Source: Brachionus rotundiformis
Taxonomy: Eukaryota; Rotifera; Eurotatoria; Ploima; Brachionidae
NCBI GenBank assembly: GCA_016802295.1
Contig: JAESIW010000207.1
Location: forward strand, 1,292,475-1,356,474
Direction of reading: 5' to 3'
DNA length: 64,000 bases
Part shown: positions 42,720 to 53,695 of the stretch, in pieces
Position numbering within the stretch: position 1 is the stretch's first letter
How the letters are laid out: each line of letters starts with the position of its first letter
Made by a program: the position numbers and the translations under genes
Notes under the pieces: generated by a model
The model's database searches: none
The model's input: the letters and a program-made list of their open reading frames with translations, nothing else
Told to the model about the DNA's origin: nothing

Positions 42720-45700
42720 ACGCACAAACTGGTTTAGTTTTGTTCAAATTAAGCGCACCCAAATGGTTTTGTTCCTAGTTCATCTTGGTTTCGAATGGAA
42801 TAAAACTTAATCTTTAAATTATAAAAAATTATGTTGCTTATAAACATAAAAATAAAAGAATGCTTTTTTTCTCTATTTTATTTAATATAAAAAAAAAATA
42901 TATATATATATAAAATTTGCTAAATGTTTCATCGTAAATTTTAAATTATGCAAAAAACGTGAAATTTTTGACTTAGGCCTCAAGTTTTGCTTGAAAAAAA
43001 GGTCATGTTAAAAACCAAGCTTAAGTCTTTTTTTATTTCTTTATTCAAATATTTTAATAATTTGAGTAGTTTGAATGCAAGAGTTTACAATATAAAAAGA
43101 GACGAAATTATAATTTAAATTAACATTGCAAATCAGCTGATTTGCCAAAGCATATGCTAATTACGACCAAGGAAATATTGAAATATGCCGAGTGATTTTT
43201 CTTGACATATTCAAGCTTTTTAGCATTTATTAGTCTTAATTAGCTAAATAAATGGTACTTAATAAAACATTTCTTAAATTAAATACACACATCAAAGTAT
43301 TGATAAACTAATTTAATCTATCATTTTATCTATAGATTGTTTACAGATAGTAAAAAAGCTTTATGATTGTTTTTTATTCGAAAAGGTCAATGTAGTTTTT
43401 TAATTTCTGAATTAGATCCATAAAATTGTTACCATACTTAGTTTGAAAAAAAATTATCTATTTAACTATTTTTAAAAAAAATTGAAAAAAATTTATTTGT
43501 CATTATTAAGTTAAGATTTTAGTCTCTTTAAAAAATTAAATATTTCCATTAGAAATAATAAATGTAATTGTCGATATATAAAATATATTAAAATATTAAA
43601 TTCAAATTTCCGGCATTTAATTTTGGATAAGGTTTTGTTAGAAAAATGGTTATCATTAAAAAAATATTTTTGATAATTATAATTAAAACGAATAATTTTA
43701 CAAATATTAAAGTTCTAATTAAAACTTAATTATTTTTTTAAACATTTGCCTTTAGAGTAACCCATAAAACAGTTTCTTTGCAATAACGCATTTTATGTTT
43801 TGTTTGGAATAGAGCTTAATTATTTCATGAGTCCCTAATCAACCTTGATTATTAATCTGATGGAATAAGATACGTAAATAAATAAAATAAAATATGAAAT
43901 TGTGTTAATTTTTATTATTAATTATGCATTAGATAAATTAAAATTAAATTACGATTTAAGAAAAATGAATTTTCTAACTTAAAAGAACAATTTATTGATA
44001 ATTTTATAAATATATGCTTTATAATTAAGTCTGTCTGGCTTGAATTGTAAAAGAAATATTAAAAAAATAGAAATCATTTTCACCACTGATATAAAAATAA
44101 CTTTTTTTACTATTATTTTAGACTAAGGTAATAAAAATATTGGTAAATTTTGTACCTGTTTATTTTTTTGTTAGATAAAATTGACAGTAGAAGAAAAAAG
44201 AAACTTTAATTTATAGCAATAATAATTCTTATCTTGTACATTTAAAATTTAATGATAATCATTAACTTTAAAAAATAAATGCACAATAAAAATTGAATCC
44301 CAAGTGATTCATGTCGATAGATCACTAAAATATTAGTGTCACATATGTCAAATAATCGAATGATTTTTAGCCTTAATTTGCCAATAATGACTTTTTAAAA
44401 TCGATATTTAATGCATTGAATTTAAATTGTTCTAATGAATATATAATTATCAAATATTTGATTAATTAATTAAATACCTAAAATTAAATTTTATGAGGCA
44501 GTATTTTGAATTCAATTAATAAAAAAATATGGTTCCAATCGGAAAGCATAAGTTTAAAGCTGATAAGTAATAACAAGAGACTTTATTTTTAAATAAATAA
44601 ACTGATATTTTCTAAATTTTATTTTCACTTGACTATTAATAGATTAATTAATTTGAAAATTTTTAAGACAAAAATTGAAAAGCTGATGCCATTCTATTTA
44701 TTAAATAAACAAAAATTCCTCGAGTTTTATATTGAAGTGTGTTTAAGAAATTTAAATATTAATATATTTTAAGTATTATGGTTGTAAGTAAAGATTCAAT
44801 TTAACATGAATTAATTTAAAACAAAAAAAATATTTTTAAAACTCGTTAATTAATTGCATTAGCTTAAATTATTTTAATTTTTTTGTCATAACTTCTATCT
44901 ATGCACTTAATTAAAAATCTTTATCCTTCCATACTTTGATTGAGTGATATCTTGTTCTCTTAAAGAAGCCATAAAGACTGGGTTAATTTTTCCATTTATG
45001 TTTATTTATTTATATTGTTAAAGATACCTTATGGGTTTTCAAAAAGATCAATTACATTGGCAAATAATGACATTATGGCTCTCAAAGTCAGCTACTCAAT
45101 AATATACCATATGGAACATATCGATAAGTGAAAATAGAGAACAAAGTGCTAAAATTACACTTGGATATGCTCATACCAAATGATAATTGAAAAACTAACA
45201 GTAAATTGGATTTAAACTAACATTTAAAAATTTGAAGTGTTTGTATTTTATGAAGATTTATCTTTAATTATTTGTATTAAAGCTTAAATATGAAAAACAA
45301 GACAAATGATTAAATAATTAAGGTGGGACACCAGTTTGTTGACTAGTTTTAATTATCAGACTCAACAACTGATCTAAAATTAGATTATAATAATAATAAT
45401 AATGATAAGCTACAGCAGGGTGCCTGCGGAGCAAGATTAGCTATAGTCTCGCTATGGTAGCTGTTTTTACCAAAAAAAAATTTTAATTAGTTCGAGTTAT
45501 GTCTTGAGTCCAGACCGGTCTATATATATACTAAAATTTTATTAATTATTATTCAAATACTTTTCAGTTTCATTTTTATTTTATTTTGTTTAAAAAAAAA
45601 AAAAAATTCTTAAAGTCTAATAATTAAATCAGTGATTTAATTTTTATTTTTGGATTTTTTGTTTACCAAGACAAAAAACATGTCGTATCACAAGTTTAGT

Positions 45701-45763
45701 GCTTACATTCTAAAAATTTCCCCAATTTTGACAATAATTTAAATTCTACCAAAAAAATAGTAA
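42720..45763. other. 3-kb intergenic region
   Basis: Very AT-rich, no gene recognised. At 45384-45466 there is an (ATA)n tract followed by a GC-richer hairpin-forming segment, listed separately. A short open frame just upstream of RBBP5 (ATG at about 45680) is not convincing. Confidence 0.5.
45384..45466. repeat. (ATA)n tract with adjacent hairpin-forming GC-richer segment
   Basis: An (ATA)n microsatellite is followed by about 55 bp whose ends, AGCTAC at 45408 and GTAGCT at 45457, are complementary. Internal AGCTATAG and CTATGG add further pairing. Its composition is unlike the surroundings. It may be the end of a short interspersed element. Confidence 0.4.
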
Positions 45764-47245
45764 ATGAATATTGAACTTCTTGAATCCTTTGGTCAAAACT
45801 ATCCAGAAGATTTTGACGGTACACTTGATTGTACCAGTGTGGCAATTACCTGTCAATTTAACAGGTTTGTTTTAAAATTCTTTTAACTCTCTCATTTTGG
45901 CACAGTTTGTGACTTAAGACGTGGAACCTTGCTAGCCGTAGGATGCAACGATGGACGCATATTTATATGGGACTTTTTGACCAGAGGAATAGCTAAAATC
46001 ATTGCAGCCCATGTTCATCCTGTTTGTTCCCTAAGTTGGAGCCGAACTGGCCATCTTCTCCTAAGTGCGTCAACAGACAATACAGTGTGTGTATTTAATG
46101 TGGTCAGTGGAGACTGCTTAATGAAATATAGATTTCCATCTCCTTTTATCAAAGCTCAATTTAACCCAAGAGATAGTTCCACTTTTCTGGTTACTCTGCT
46201 CAAATACCCCTCTTTGTTGGTCAAAATAGACGGCACTTACCATGAATTGCCGCTTGACGACCCAAACGAGCCTAATGTGGTTTCATCGTTTGATCGAAGA
46301 GGCGATCACATCTACTGTGGAAATGCTAAAGGAAAAATCACAATATTCAAGTCCACAACCAGAGAACTGGTGACCTCTTTTCGAGTGACCAATGGTAGCG
46401 CTAGTTCCTCGGCCATCAGACAAATCGAATTCGCTAGAAGAGGCACATCTTTCCTAGTGAGCACAGCAGACAGAATTATACGCGTTTATGACACCATTGA
46501 TGTGTTGCCAGTGAATGGCGAGCAGAGAAAGACAGAGCCTGAGCCCTTGCAAAAGTTGCAAGATCTGGTCAATAGGACTTTGTGGAAAAAGTGCTGTTTC
46601 TCCGGGGATGGAGAGTACATATGTGCTGGCTCATCTAGACAACACTCGTTGTACATTTGGGAAAAAAGTATTGGTAATTTGGTCAAAATTTTGCATGGTA
46701 CAAAAGGAGAAATGTTGTTGGATGTTGTCTGGCATCCTGTGAGACCATTAATAGCGTCAGTGTCAAGCGGAGTTGTTTCGATCTGGTCTCAGACCCAAGT
46801 CGAAAATTGGAGCGCTTTTGCGCCAGATTTCAAAGAACTTGATGAAAATGTTGAGTATGAGGAAAGAGAGTCTGAATATGATTTGGAAGATGAGGATAAG
46901 AGTGTCAACAAGTCCAGGGATGCTGACGACGAAGAGCTTGATGTGGATGTGACAAGTATTCAGCCTATACAAGCATTTATGAGCAGTGACGAGGAGGATG
47001 AAAGAGAACAACTTTTATTTTTGACAATAACTCCGGAGTTTGATGAAGTTGAGGACAATACAGAGAGTAAAGAGAATAGATTAGAGTCAAAAAGTGATAA
47101 AAAAGAGGCCAATGTGTTTGATATTGATTTGCCAAATGCACCTGTAAACGAAATACATCCACTCAATACTGGAATAAAAAGACAAACATCAAGTAACGCT
47201 GCCCTATCAAGTACTGGATCTAAATCGAATAGTTCCAAAAGATGA
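45764..47245 (+). CDS. rbbp5: Retinoblastoma-binding protein 5 (RBBP5)
   Basis: RBBP5 is a WD-repeat core subunit of the MLL/SET1 (COMPASS) histone H3 lysine-4 methyltransferases, with WDR5, ASH2L and DPY30. Exons 45764-45864 and 45919-47245 (intron 54 nt) give 475 aa. Exon 1 starts MNIELLESFGQNYPEDFDGT, the family N-terminus. The beta-propeller runs to about residue 330 (GTLLAVGCNDGRIFIWDFLT, SRTGHLLLSASTDNTV, WKKCCFSGDGEYICAGSS). It is followed by the hallmark ENWSAFAPDFKELDENVEYE and the acidic ESEYDLEDEDKS segment that contacts ASH2L and activates the enzyme. The tail is Ser/Glu-rich and shorter than in vertebrates (538 aa). Confidence 0.98.
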
Positions 47246-47966
47246 GAATTTTCTTCTTAAAAAACTTTTTTTTTTTCTCAATTAATTTGTTTAATTTAAA
47301 ATTTTCAAGTAATAAATTTTTTTTTCATTTAAATCTAATTTTCAATCCGAAATGAGCCTCTTTTAGAAAGTAACTAATGTCAGAATGTAAATTTAAAAAA
47401 TTATTATAAACTTTTTGTAACATTGTAATGATTGGGTTTTATAGCAAAGAAAGATTAAAATGTTGATGAATTATTTTTGTTTTAAATTGGAACATAGAAG
47501 TGATTAGTAGATATGGAAAGTGACCAATAATCTAAATTAGTTAGAATTAGCCAAAAGGCTATAAATACCAGTTGATTTGGTTGAAAATAATTTCATTTTT
47601 TAAAAAATTAAATAAATTTATTTAAATCATTGATTTTATATTTCTTAAAAAAACATTAAATTGTATAATATAATAAAATTTTGCCAGTGATCATTATAAA
47701 ATAATAATTTTTTTTAAAACTTAAAAAATCAATTATTTCAATTATTTAACAGATCCAAATAAATTTTTAACTGTCGATTATTACATTCACCCAGAATAAA
47801 ACAAATTTTTCCTTTTCTATATTTTATTTTACAAAGAATAAAACAATCTTCTCTGTTAATGTAAAACAAAAAATATAAATTAATAAAAAAGAGTTATTTT
47901 GTGGAAAGTAATTTCGCAGAAAAGTAAAAAATGATACATTTTTCAGTATAGTAATTTCTAGTAATA
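47246..47966. other. Spacer with a repeat fragment
   Basis: 3' flank of RBBP5, then AT-rich DNA. A short copy of a dispersed repeat head (TTTAAATTGGAACATAGAAG) begins at about 47478 and is recognisable to about 47510, with weaker similarity after that. Confidence 0.6.
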
Positions 47967-48337
47967 TTTTTGTTTTAAATTGGAACATAGAAGTGGCTAG
48001 AAGATGTGGATAGTATCCAAAACTCATAGGAGACAGCTAGTTAAGTTTTCTTTTATTTTTTCAGCTTTTATTTTTTCAAAAAATCAGCTGATTTTGCTTG
48101 AAAAGTCAAATAAACTAGTTAAATTGATTAAGGATTTAAATGTCAGTTGATTTTGGTAAATTTAAGTTTAATACATTTTTAAGATTAAAAAATTTTCAAA
48201 AATTTATTTGTCTTTTGGAAAATGAAATTAAATAAAGTAGTTACCATAACCCTGCCAATCCGCAAGCCCTGATGAAAAAAGAGGATGGTGGTGGCAGCTA
48301 CATGGCTTTTTCAGCCTCACGTAGTCTGCAGAAGAGC
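47967..48337 (-). repeat. Truncated copy of the composite dispersed element
   Basis: Begins TTTTTGTTTTAAATTGGAACAT and carries GTGGCTAGAAGAT and AAAAATCAGCTGATTTTGCT, as in the copy at 50758. At 48238-48337 it matches the right part of the GC-rich element (ACCATAAC...CTGCC, AAGCCCTGATGAAAAAAG, CGTAGTCTGCAGAAGAGC) and then stops. The remaining roughly 380 bp of the element are absent. It ends 6 bp from the stop codon of the armadillo gene. Orientation is given as that of the copy at 50960. Confidence 0.75.
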
Positions 48338-48343
48338 CGTTTC

Positions 48344-49729
48344 CTAAATTGTACTATAATATAAATCCAATCCAATTTTATGTACTTCCATATTATTAGA
48401 CTTGATCATTTCTTCGAATAAATTGATTGATTTTCTGACTATTTCTAAATTTTTATTATCTTTTAATAAATAGATAATACAATCAGCGCACAAATTCAAA
48501 TATTCCATTACCATGGAATCATCAGATAATAAGAACAGAATAGTATTTAGAATGCCACAATTTCGTATCTCGTCAATCAAGATACTTGATTTGGCAAATA
48601 GTTTCACAAGCGTTAGAGTAGATTTTTTATACTTGGTATTCATGATCAAATTATTTAAATTATTGAGACCATAATTTTTTATTTGCTCTTGAGCAATTAT
48701 CCATTTTGAATTACCAGATACCAAGTTTTTTAATAGCCATAAACTCGCCTGAACTAAATCATCTGTTTCTAAATTTTTCATCAAAATTTGAATCGAATTT
48801 AACTCGATTAAAATTGCTTTATTTTTATCATTGTTACAGCTTAAATTGTACAAAATTAGCAATAAATCAACTTTATAATTTAACTGAATTGTATTTTCTA
48901 AAAATAAATTTAATAAATTTTTAATTAATTGAGTGTTATAAGGAACCAAAGTGAGCTGATCTGACAAATTTTTTATTAACGAGATGCAAATAAGTCGATT
49001 ATTATTCTTGTGTGAGATTATCTCATTAATTCTGCACAGAAATGGATAATCTATCATAAGAACTTTACAATTCTGGTTAGCTGAAAGTGACAGCATAAAT
49101 TTCAGAAAAAATCCTTCAAGTTTTTCACTAATCGAAGAGTTATTGGCATAATAAGACAAAATTTTTTGTATGCCACCCAGTTCTTGCACCCAGTCTTTAC
49201 TTGTCGGGTTCTTACGGGTCAAAATAGTGAGGCAATCAACAGCAATGGTCAAAAGACTTGGCTCATGGAACTTGTTAAAAAGATTGAAGAACGAGTTGAA
49301 GGTAAATTTTTGGCGGATTGTTTCCATGGCATCAACATTTGAGGAAAGAAGACAATTGTGAATTGTGGAAAGTGAAATAGAGACCAAATTGTCCAGAGGT
49401 GCGCTGATAGTTTTGACTAATAGTTGAAGAGCCCCGCATTTGACAATTTCTGGTACTCCAGATTCAAAATTTTTGGAAATTTCGAACAAAGCCACAAGAA
49501 GATTGCGCACTGAGTAGTAATCTGCAGTAGAATTGAGACAATTGATGATGGAATTACATGCTTTATCTGTTCTAATAAGATTGTCGCGTAGCTCAGGAAC
49601 GTGGGACATCTCGGACAAAAGAATTGATGCTTGCTGAACAATAACCAAGTCCTCGTCAAGAAGCAATTTTAATAAGTCTGGTATGGCAGTTTTTATTGAG
49701 AGGTCTGAGTGCGAATCGATTTTTTCCAT
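48344..49729 (-). CDS. Armadillo-repeat protein, divergent beta-catenin paralogue without tails
   Basis: A 461-aa single-exon protein made almost wholly of armadillo repeats. Several stretches align with the beta-catenin arm core in order: AIPDLLKLLLDEDLVIVQQA (arm 1; AIPELTKLLNDEDQVV), CLTILTRKNPTSKDWVQELG (ILAYGNQESKLIILASGG), SLIKNLSDQ (LRNLSD), ILYNLSCNNDKNKAIL (ILSNLTCNNYKNKMMV). The lysines that correspond to the two binding buttons, K312 and K435 of human beta-catenin, appear conserved. The N-terminal GSK3/CK1 phosphodegron, the alpha-catenin site and the C-terminal transactivation tail are missing. The protein may bind cadherin- or TCF-type ligands without normal degradation or transactivation; that role is inference. 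The gene is intronless and its 3' end abuts a repeat. Confidence 0.8.
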   Translation of the reverse strand: MEKIDSHSDLSIKTAIPDLLKLLLDEDLVIVQQASILLSEMSHVPELRDNLIRTDKACNSIINCLNSTADYYSVRNLLVALFEISKNFESGVPEIVKCGALQLLVKTISAPLDNLVSISLSTIHNCLLSSNVDAMETIRQKFTFNSFFNLFNKFHEPSLLTIAVDCLTILTRKNPTSKDWVQELGGIQKILSYYANNSSISEKLEGFFLKFMLSLSANQNCKVLMIDYPFLCRINEIISHKNNNRLICISLIKNLSDQLTLVPYNTQLIKNLLNLFLENTIQLNYKVDLLLILYNLSCNNDKNKAILIELNSIQILMKNLETDDLVQASLWLLKNLVSGNSKWIIAQEQIKNYGLNNLNNLIMNTKYKKSTLTLVKLFAKSSILIDEIRNCGILNTILFLLSDDSMVMEYLNLCADCIIYLLKDNKNLEIVRKSINLFEEMIKSNNMEVHKIGLDLYYSTI

Positions 49730-50757
49730 TTTTAGCCAAATTTATTTTATGAAAAGAAGAGATAAATTTATTTTATTAAATTACATATAATTTGATTTTC
49801 AGGTTTAATATAAAATACTGCGGCATATAAAAATGAAAAAAGAGAAATTGAATTTTATGCTTTTGATTCCAATATATCAAAAACAATATAATTTTAGGAT
49901 TAAATAAATTAATAATTCAAATAGTATGTTATCAATTCAAGAGAAAAATGTAATAATTACTGGCTTATGCTGAAAAATAAATTAGGATTTAGACAACTAA
50001 AAATTATTAGTTAATTTTTAGTTTATTTGTTTGAAAAATAGGTAAAATAAATTATTAAATAATTTTTTATTTTAATCAATTAAAATAATGTATTAAATTA
50101 AATATAATCAAAAATTTAGCAAAATATATCACATCATATTGAATTGGTTTTCGACAAGAAAATTATTATATAAAATATTTTTCAAATTTTAAATAAGTGA
50201 AATAAACTTTTTACGAAATAATTGAATGGTTTTAAAAAAGAATGGAAAAAATAAAAATAGCTAATCTTGCAAGTGGTTATTTTTTAAATAAAAAAATAAA
50301 TACAATTTTTGGTTATAAATTTGAATATAATAACAGGTAATAATTTGAAGTGATTGAAAGTTTTGATAACAAATTACGGTCAGCAGATTCATTTTTTTTA
50401 CAAGAATGTATCTTATTTATTTTTAAAATATCAAATTAACTAAATTAGTTAAAAATAAATAAATACAAATTGATTTTTAACAAATTAATTTCATTTTTAA
50501 AATAAAAATTTTTATCAAAATTTTTGTCATAAATTAATTTAAGACAAAATATAAAATACTTTTTGATTAATTATAGATAAAAATAATATTAATAATTTAA
50601 TTGATTAATTACGTTAATAAAATAAATCATCTCTTTAAATTTTTTTAATTCAAATCAAATTTAAGTCACTATCAATGCATCGCATGTGCATCTCGTCTTT
50701 CACATAATCATTAAAATGATGGGGTTTAATTGGAAACTAAAATTAAATTGTTGATCA
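49730..50757. other. AT-rich spacer upstream of the armadillo gene
   Basis: No gene or motif recognised. Composition is extremely AT-rich. Confidence 0.5.
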
Positions 50758-51438
50758 ATAATTAAATTGGAACATAGAAGTGGCTAGAAGATTTGGATGG
50801 TGACCATAACTCATGTGAGACTAGTTAAGTTAAGTTTACTTTTCAAAAAAATCAGCTGATTTTGCTTGAAAAGTCAAATAAACTTCTTGAGTAAATTGGT
50901 TGAGGCTATTCAAATTTCAAAAATTAATTTATATTTTGTAAAATGAGATTAAATAATGTAGTCACCATAACTCTGCCGATTCGCAGGTCCCAAGCCCTGA
51001 TGAAAAAAGAGGAGGGTGGTGGCAGCCACATGCATCGTATGTGCATGTGGTCTTTCACGTAGTCTGCAGAAGAGCTGTATGGCGGGTACATAGGCCTACG
51101 GGTCTTTGTCCAAGTCTTGTCGTATGAGGGCGCCGCTGGCTTCGACCATCTCCCAGTATAGAATCCGAAAGGAGCGAGAATCTGCTGTACAGCTGACCCT
51201 CTGCAGATAGACGTAACTTTGGAAGCCTTAAGTTAAGACTTTTTCTCAATTGAGAGAGAAGTCGCTTGGTTTGTGGTTCCAAGCTAGTCTAAATAGTTGT
51301 CGAGTTCGCAGCCAATTTTGAGTGCTCGGATGAGTGGCGCTGTTTATGATGAACGTCCCACTGGCTTCTTAGGGAAAGACGCCGTCATAACTCTGCCAAA
51401 GCCGGTCCCAAGCCCGGTTGCGAAAAGAGGAGGGTGAC
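50758..51438 (-). mobile_element. Composite dispersed element with GC-rich body, copy 2
   Basis: The plus-strand left part (50758-50959) is AT-rich and shared with 47967-48237: AAATTGGAACATAGAAGTGG, AATCAGCTGATTTTGC. The right part (50960-51438) is the inverted, nearly identical copy of the GC-rich element at 15182-15661, with GTCACC/GGTGAC ends. The 75-codon open frame is present on the minus strand at 51055-51282, with one Pro-to-Ser change. High identity between copies about 35 kb apart implies recent spread or selection. No transposase, reverse transcriptase or poly(A) tail is seen. Confidence 0.75.
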
Positions 51439-52236
51439 AAAGATTTAATATTCTACTAATTTTGTAATTAATTCAGTAAATAGTGAGTGATTTAATTTGA
51501 AGGACAGTTTTTGTTGTTAATAATTTAATAATTTAAGTATTGATTAACTAATTATTTTAAAGTATTCTTTATTTTTGCTTTTGAATTTGAGATAAAACCA
51601 AAATGTTATCAGTAATCTGAAGAAAACTTTAATTTATTAGTTCAGAATATTAATTTTTCTACTATAAAGCAATGTTCATATTCATATAAAACTTTTTATC
51701 TCTTTTAAAGATCTTTATATCTTTTTAATATTTGTTAAAAATTTCTAAATGAGATTTTGATATAAACCTTTATCTTTTATTTTTTAAATTTAGATAAATT
51801 CAAGTATCTTTTTGAATTATTTTTTAAATTAACTCAGTTTTAAAAAGATAATTATTCCGCATTATTTCACTTTTATTAAAGTTAGAAATGATCACAAATA
51901 TACCTGTTCAGCATTTTACTAAGTGTTAAAAATTGTTAGGCTAAAAACAACAAAAACTGTCCTTCAAATGGTTAAATTTATTCTGAAAATTAAATAATTC
52001 CTATCAATTCTCATTTTTGTATATCCACGGTCAACAAAACTATACTCATCCAATTTACGCAACGAGGAAAAAATTGATTTTTATTTTTCTCATTGCCGCA
52101 ATACTTTAAACTCAAAATAAATTATGAATATTATTTTTATGAATTTTGAATATTTAGATAAAATTATTTTCTTTTTTTTTCTTGTTAATAAAAATTTTTG
52201 TTTTATTTTTAATTGATAAAAAAACTCCCTAACAAA
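51439..52236. other. AT-rich spacer
   Basis: The words GTTAGGCTAAAAACAACAAAAACTG at about 51938 and GGACAGTTTTTGTTG at about 51502 form a long-range inverted pair (CAGTTTTTGTTGTT against AACAACAAAAACTG with GTCC/GGAC), possibly the ends of a small MITE-like element of about 460 bp. Nothing else is seen. Confidence 0.4.
51499..51970. repeat. Putative small inverted-repeat element
   Basis: GAAGGACAGTTTTTGTTGTT at 51499-51518 is the inverse complement of AACAACAAAAACTGTCCTTC at 51947-51966. The 20-bp match is perfect and encloses about 430 bp of AT-rich DNA. This is the architecture of a miniature inverted-repeat transposable element. A duplicated TTGAA/TTCAA target-like flank (ATTTGAAGG and CCTTCAAAT) extends the palindrome by a few bases. 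No internal gene. Confidence 0.7.
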
Positions 52237-52961
52237 ATGACATCATCATTCACATCTTACGAGATAATAGAAGATACGGAAAAGCGCTCATTAAGACCAG
52301 CTCGAACTGGCAAAAAATCAAATTATGGTAGTCTCAAACCAGCAACAACGCAACCAAGTGCTCACATAATCAACTACAAATACAGGCTAAAACAAGGCGA
52401 AACCCTGCAGGGCCTGAGTCTCAAATTCAACATTCCTGTCGACACCATAAAAAAAGCCAACAAGCTTTGGTCAAATGACTTGGCATTTGTCAAAGAATAC
52501 TTAATTATACCTATTGAGAAATCTCGTTTTAACGAGTTGAACCTGCAGGAAGAGGCCATCGATCATGACCAAATTGGTCTAAAGATCGAAAGTGACAAGT
52601 CAGATGACTATAATTTTTATTTGAACAAATATGACTGGATAATCTCCGAGTCAAAGCAAAAGCTTAAAAGTCTGGAGTCGCATCCAAAGTAAAATTTGGC
52701 AAACAAAATTAAAAATTAGTTAATTTTTTATCTAGCTTGAAAAATTCGGCATATAACAGTGATACATCTTACACATCGACCTCTTCGGACATATCTCAAA
52801 CACCAGAGTGTATGATAATGTCGCCAAATAGACACTCAAATGTGTACATGTCAAGCAATCAGTTTATAAAAACTTCAAGTTCTAGTCAGAGCCGAGCTAG
52901 ACTTGCCCAAGAGAATCTGGAGCGATTGGAACGCGAAAAAGACAACCTTTTTGAATTGTAA
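52237..52961 (+). CDS. LysM-domain protein, LYSMD1/2-like
   Basis: Exons 52237-52688 and 52736-52961 (intron 47 nt) give 225 aa without signal peptide or membrane segment. One LysM domain at about residues 48-92: YRLKQGETLQGLSLKFNIPVDTIKKANKLW...YLIIPI. The order QGETLQGLSLKF and KKANKLWSND matches the intracellular animal LYSMD1/LYSMD2 group (DTLQGIALKYG, KRANKLFSND), whose molecular role is poorly known. The remainder is acidic then Ser-rich, with a charged helical C-terminus (RARLAQENLERLEREKDNLF). I take the ATG at 52237 because upstream in-frame sequence lacks an ATG. Confidence 0.88.
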
Positions 52962-53695
52962 ATTATTAGAGCCTCTTGTAAGAAGCGTATTCTGAGAATT
53001 AATATTTTTATTTTTGTATCGATTTATTTTAATAATTCTTAACTTTATGTTATCCACCAAAATTAAATATATAATAATTTTTATTAACTTAACTTAACTA
53101 TTAAATAATTATCTTCTAATCGGAATCGGGAATCTCGACGGCTGAATGCGTCAGTAATGTTTGTAATTTTTTAATGTTAAAATTAATAAAAATTATTAAA
53201 TTTTTTATCATTTTATTTTTTTGTTAGATAAAATAAACTTAAAATTAATAAAAAACTCTTTAAATTTTTAATTAATTAATCAATGAATCAAATTATGGTT
53301 TGTGGAACCATTTGAAAACCATTAGAGCTTAAATTTCTTTATTCATTTAAGTGTTTACCTTGTTTTTCAACAAAATGTTAATATAAAGAGGGCTTTTTTA
53401 ATTAAATGGTAGTCAAAATCAAGTGATCTTTATAGAATTCTAATGGATATTTATTTATTTATTTACCAAATGGACTAAGACTCATCAACTTAGAGTACAA
53501 TTTAGGGAGGACACTAAGACTAAGGTTTCATCCCGATTAAGGAGCAACTTTAATTATCTATGTGATCAATAAGACCCATTTGAACTATATTTTTTGACTA
53601 TGATATATCTTAATTTTCATAATTTTGAGACAAAATAAATGCCTTGATACTTTTTTAAATAAATTCATAATAATTTTTAAAAATAAATTTTAAAA
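52962..53695. other. Spacer between LysM and SMG8 genes
   Basis: AT-rich with poly(A)-signal-like words. A less AT-rich patch at 53115-53160 (ATCGGAATCGGGAATCTCGACGGCTGAATGC region) is unexplained. Confidence 0.4.

Noticed and set aside
45680..45740. Small open frame just upstream of RBBP5
   Set aside because: Twenty codons, no conservation known; at most an upstream open frame in the 5' UTR.
50985..51030. Hammerhead ribozyme core (CTGATGA) in the dispersed element
   Set aside because: No GAAA at the right spacing and no convincing stems II and III.
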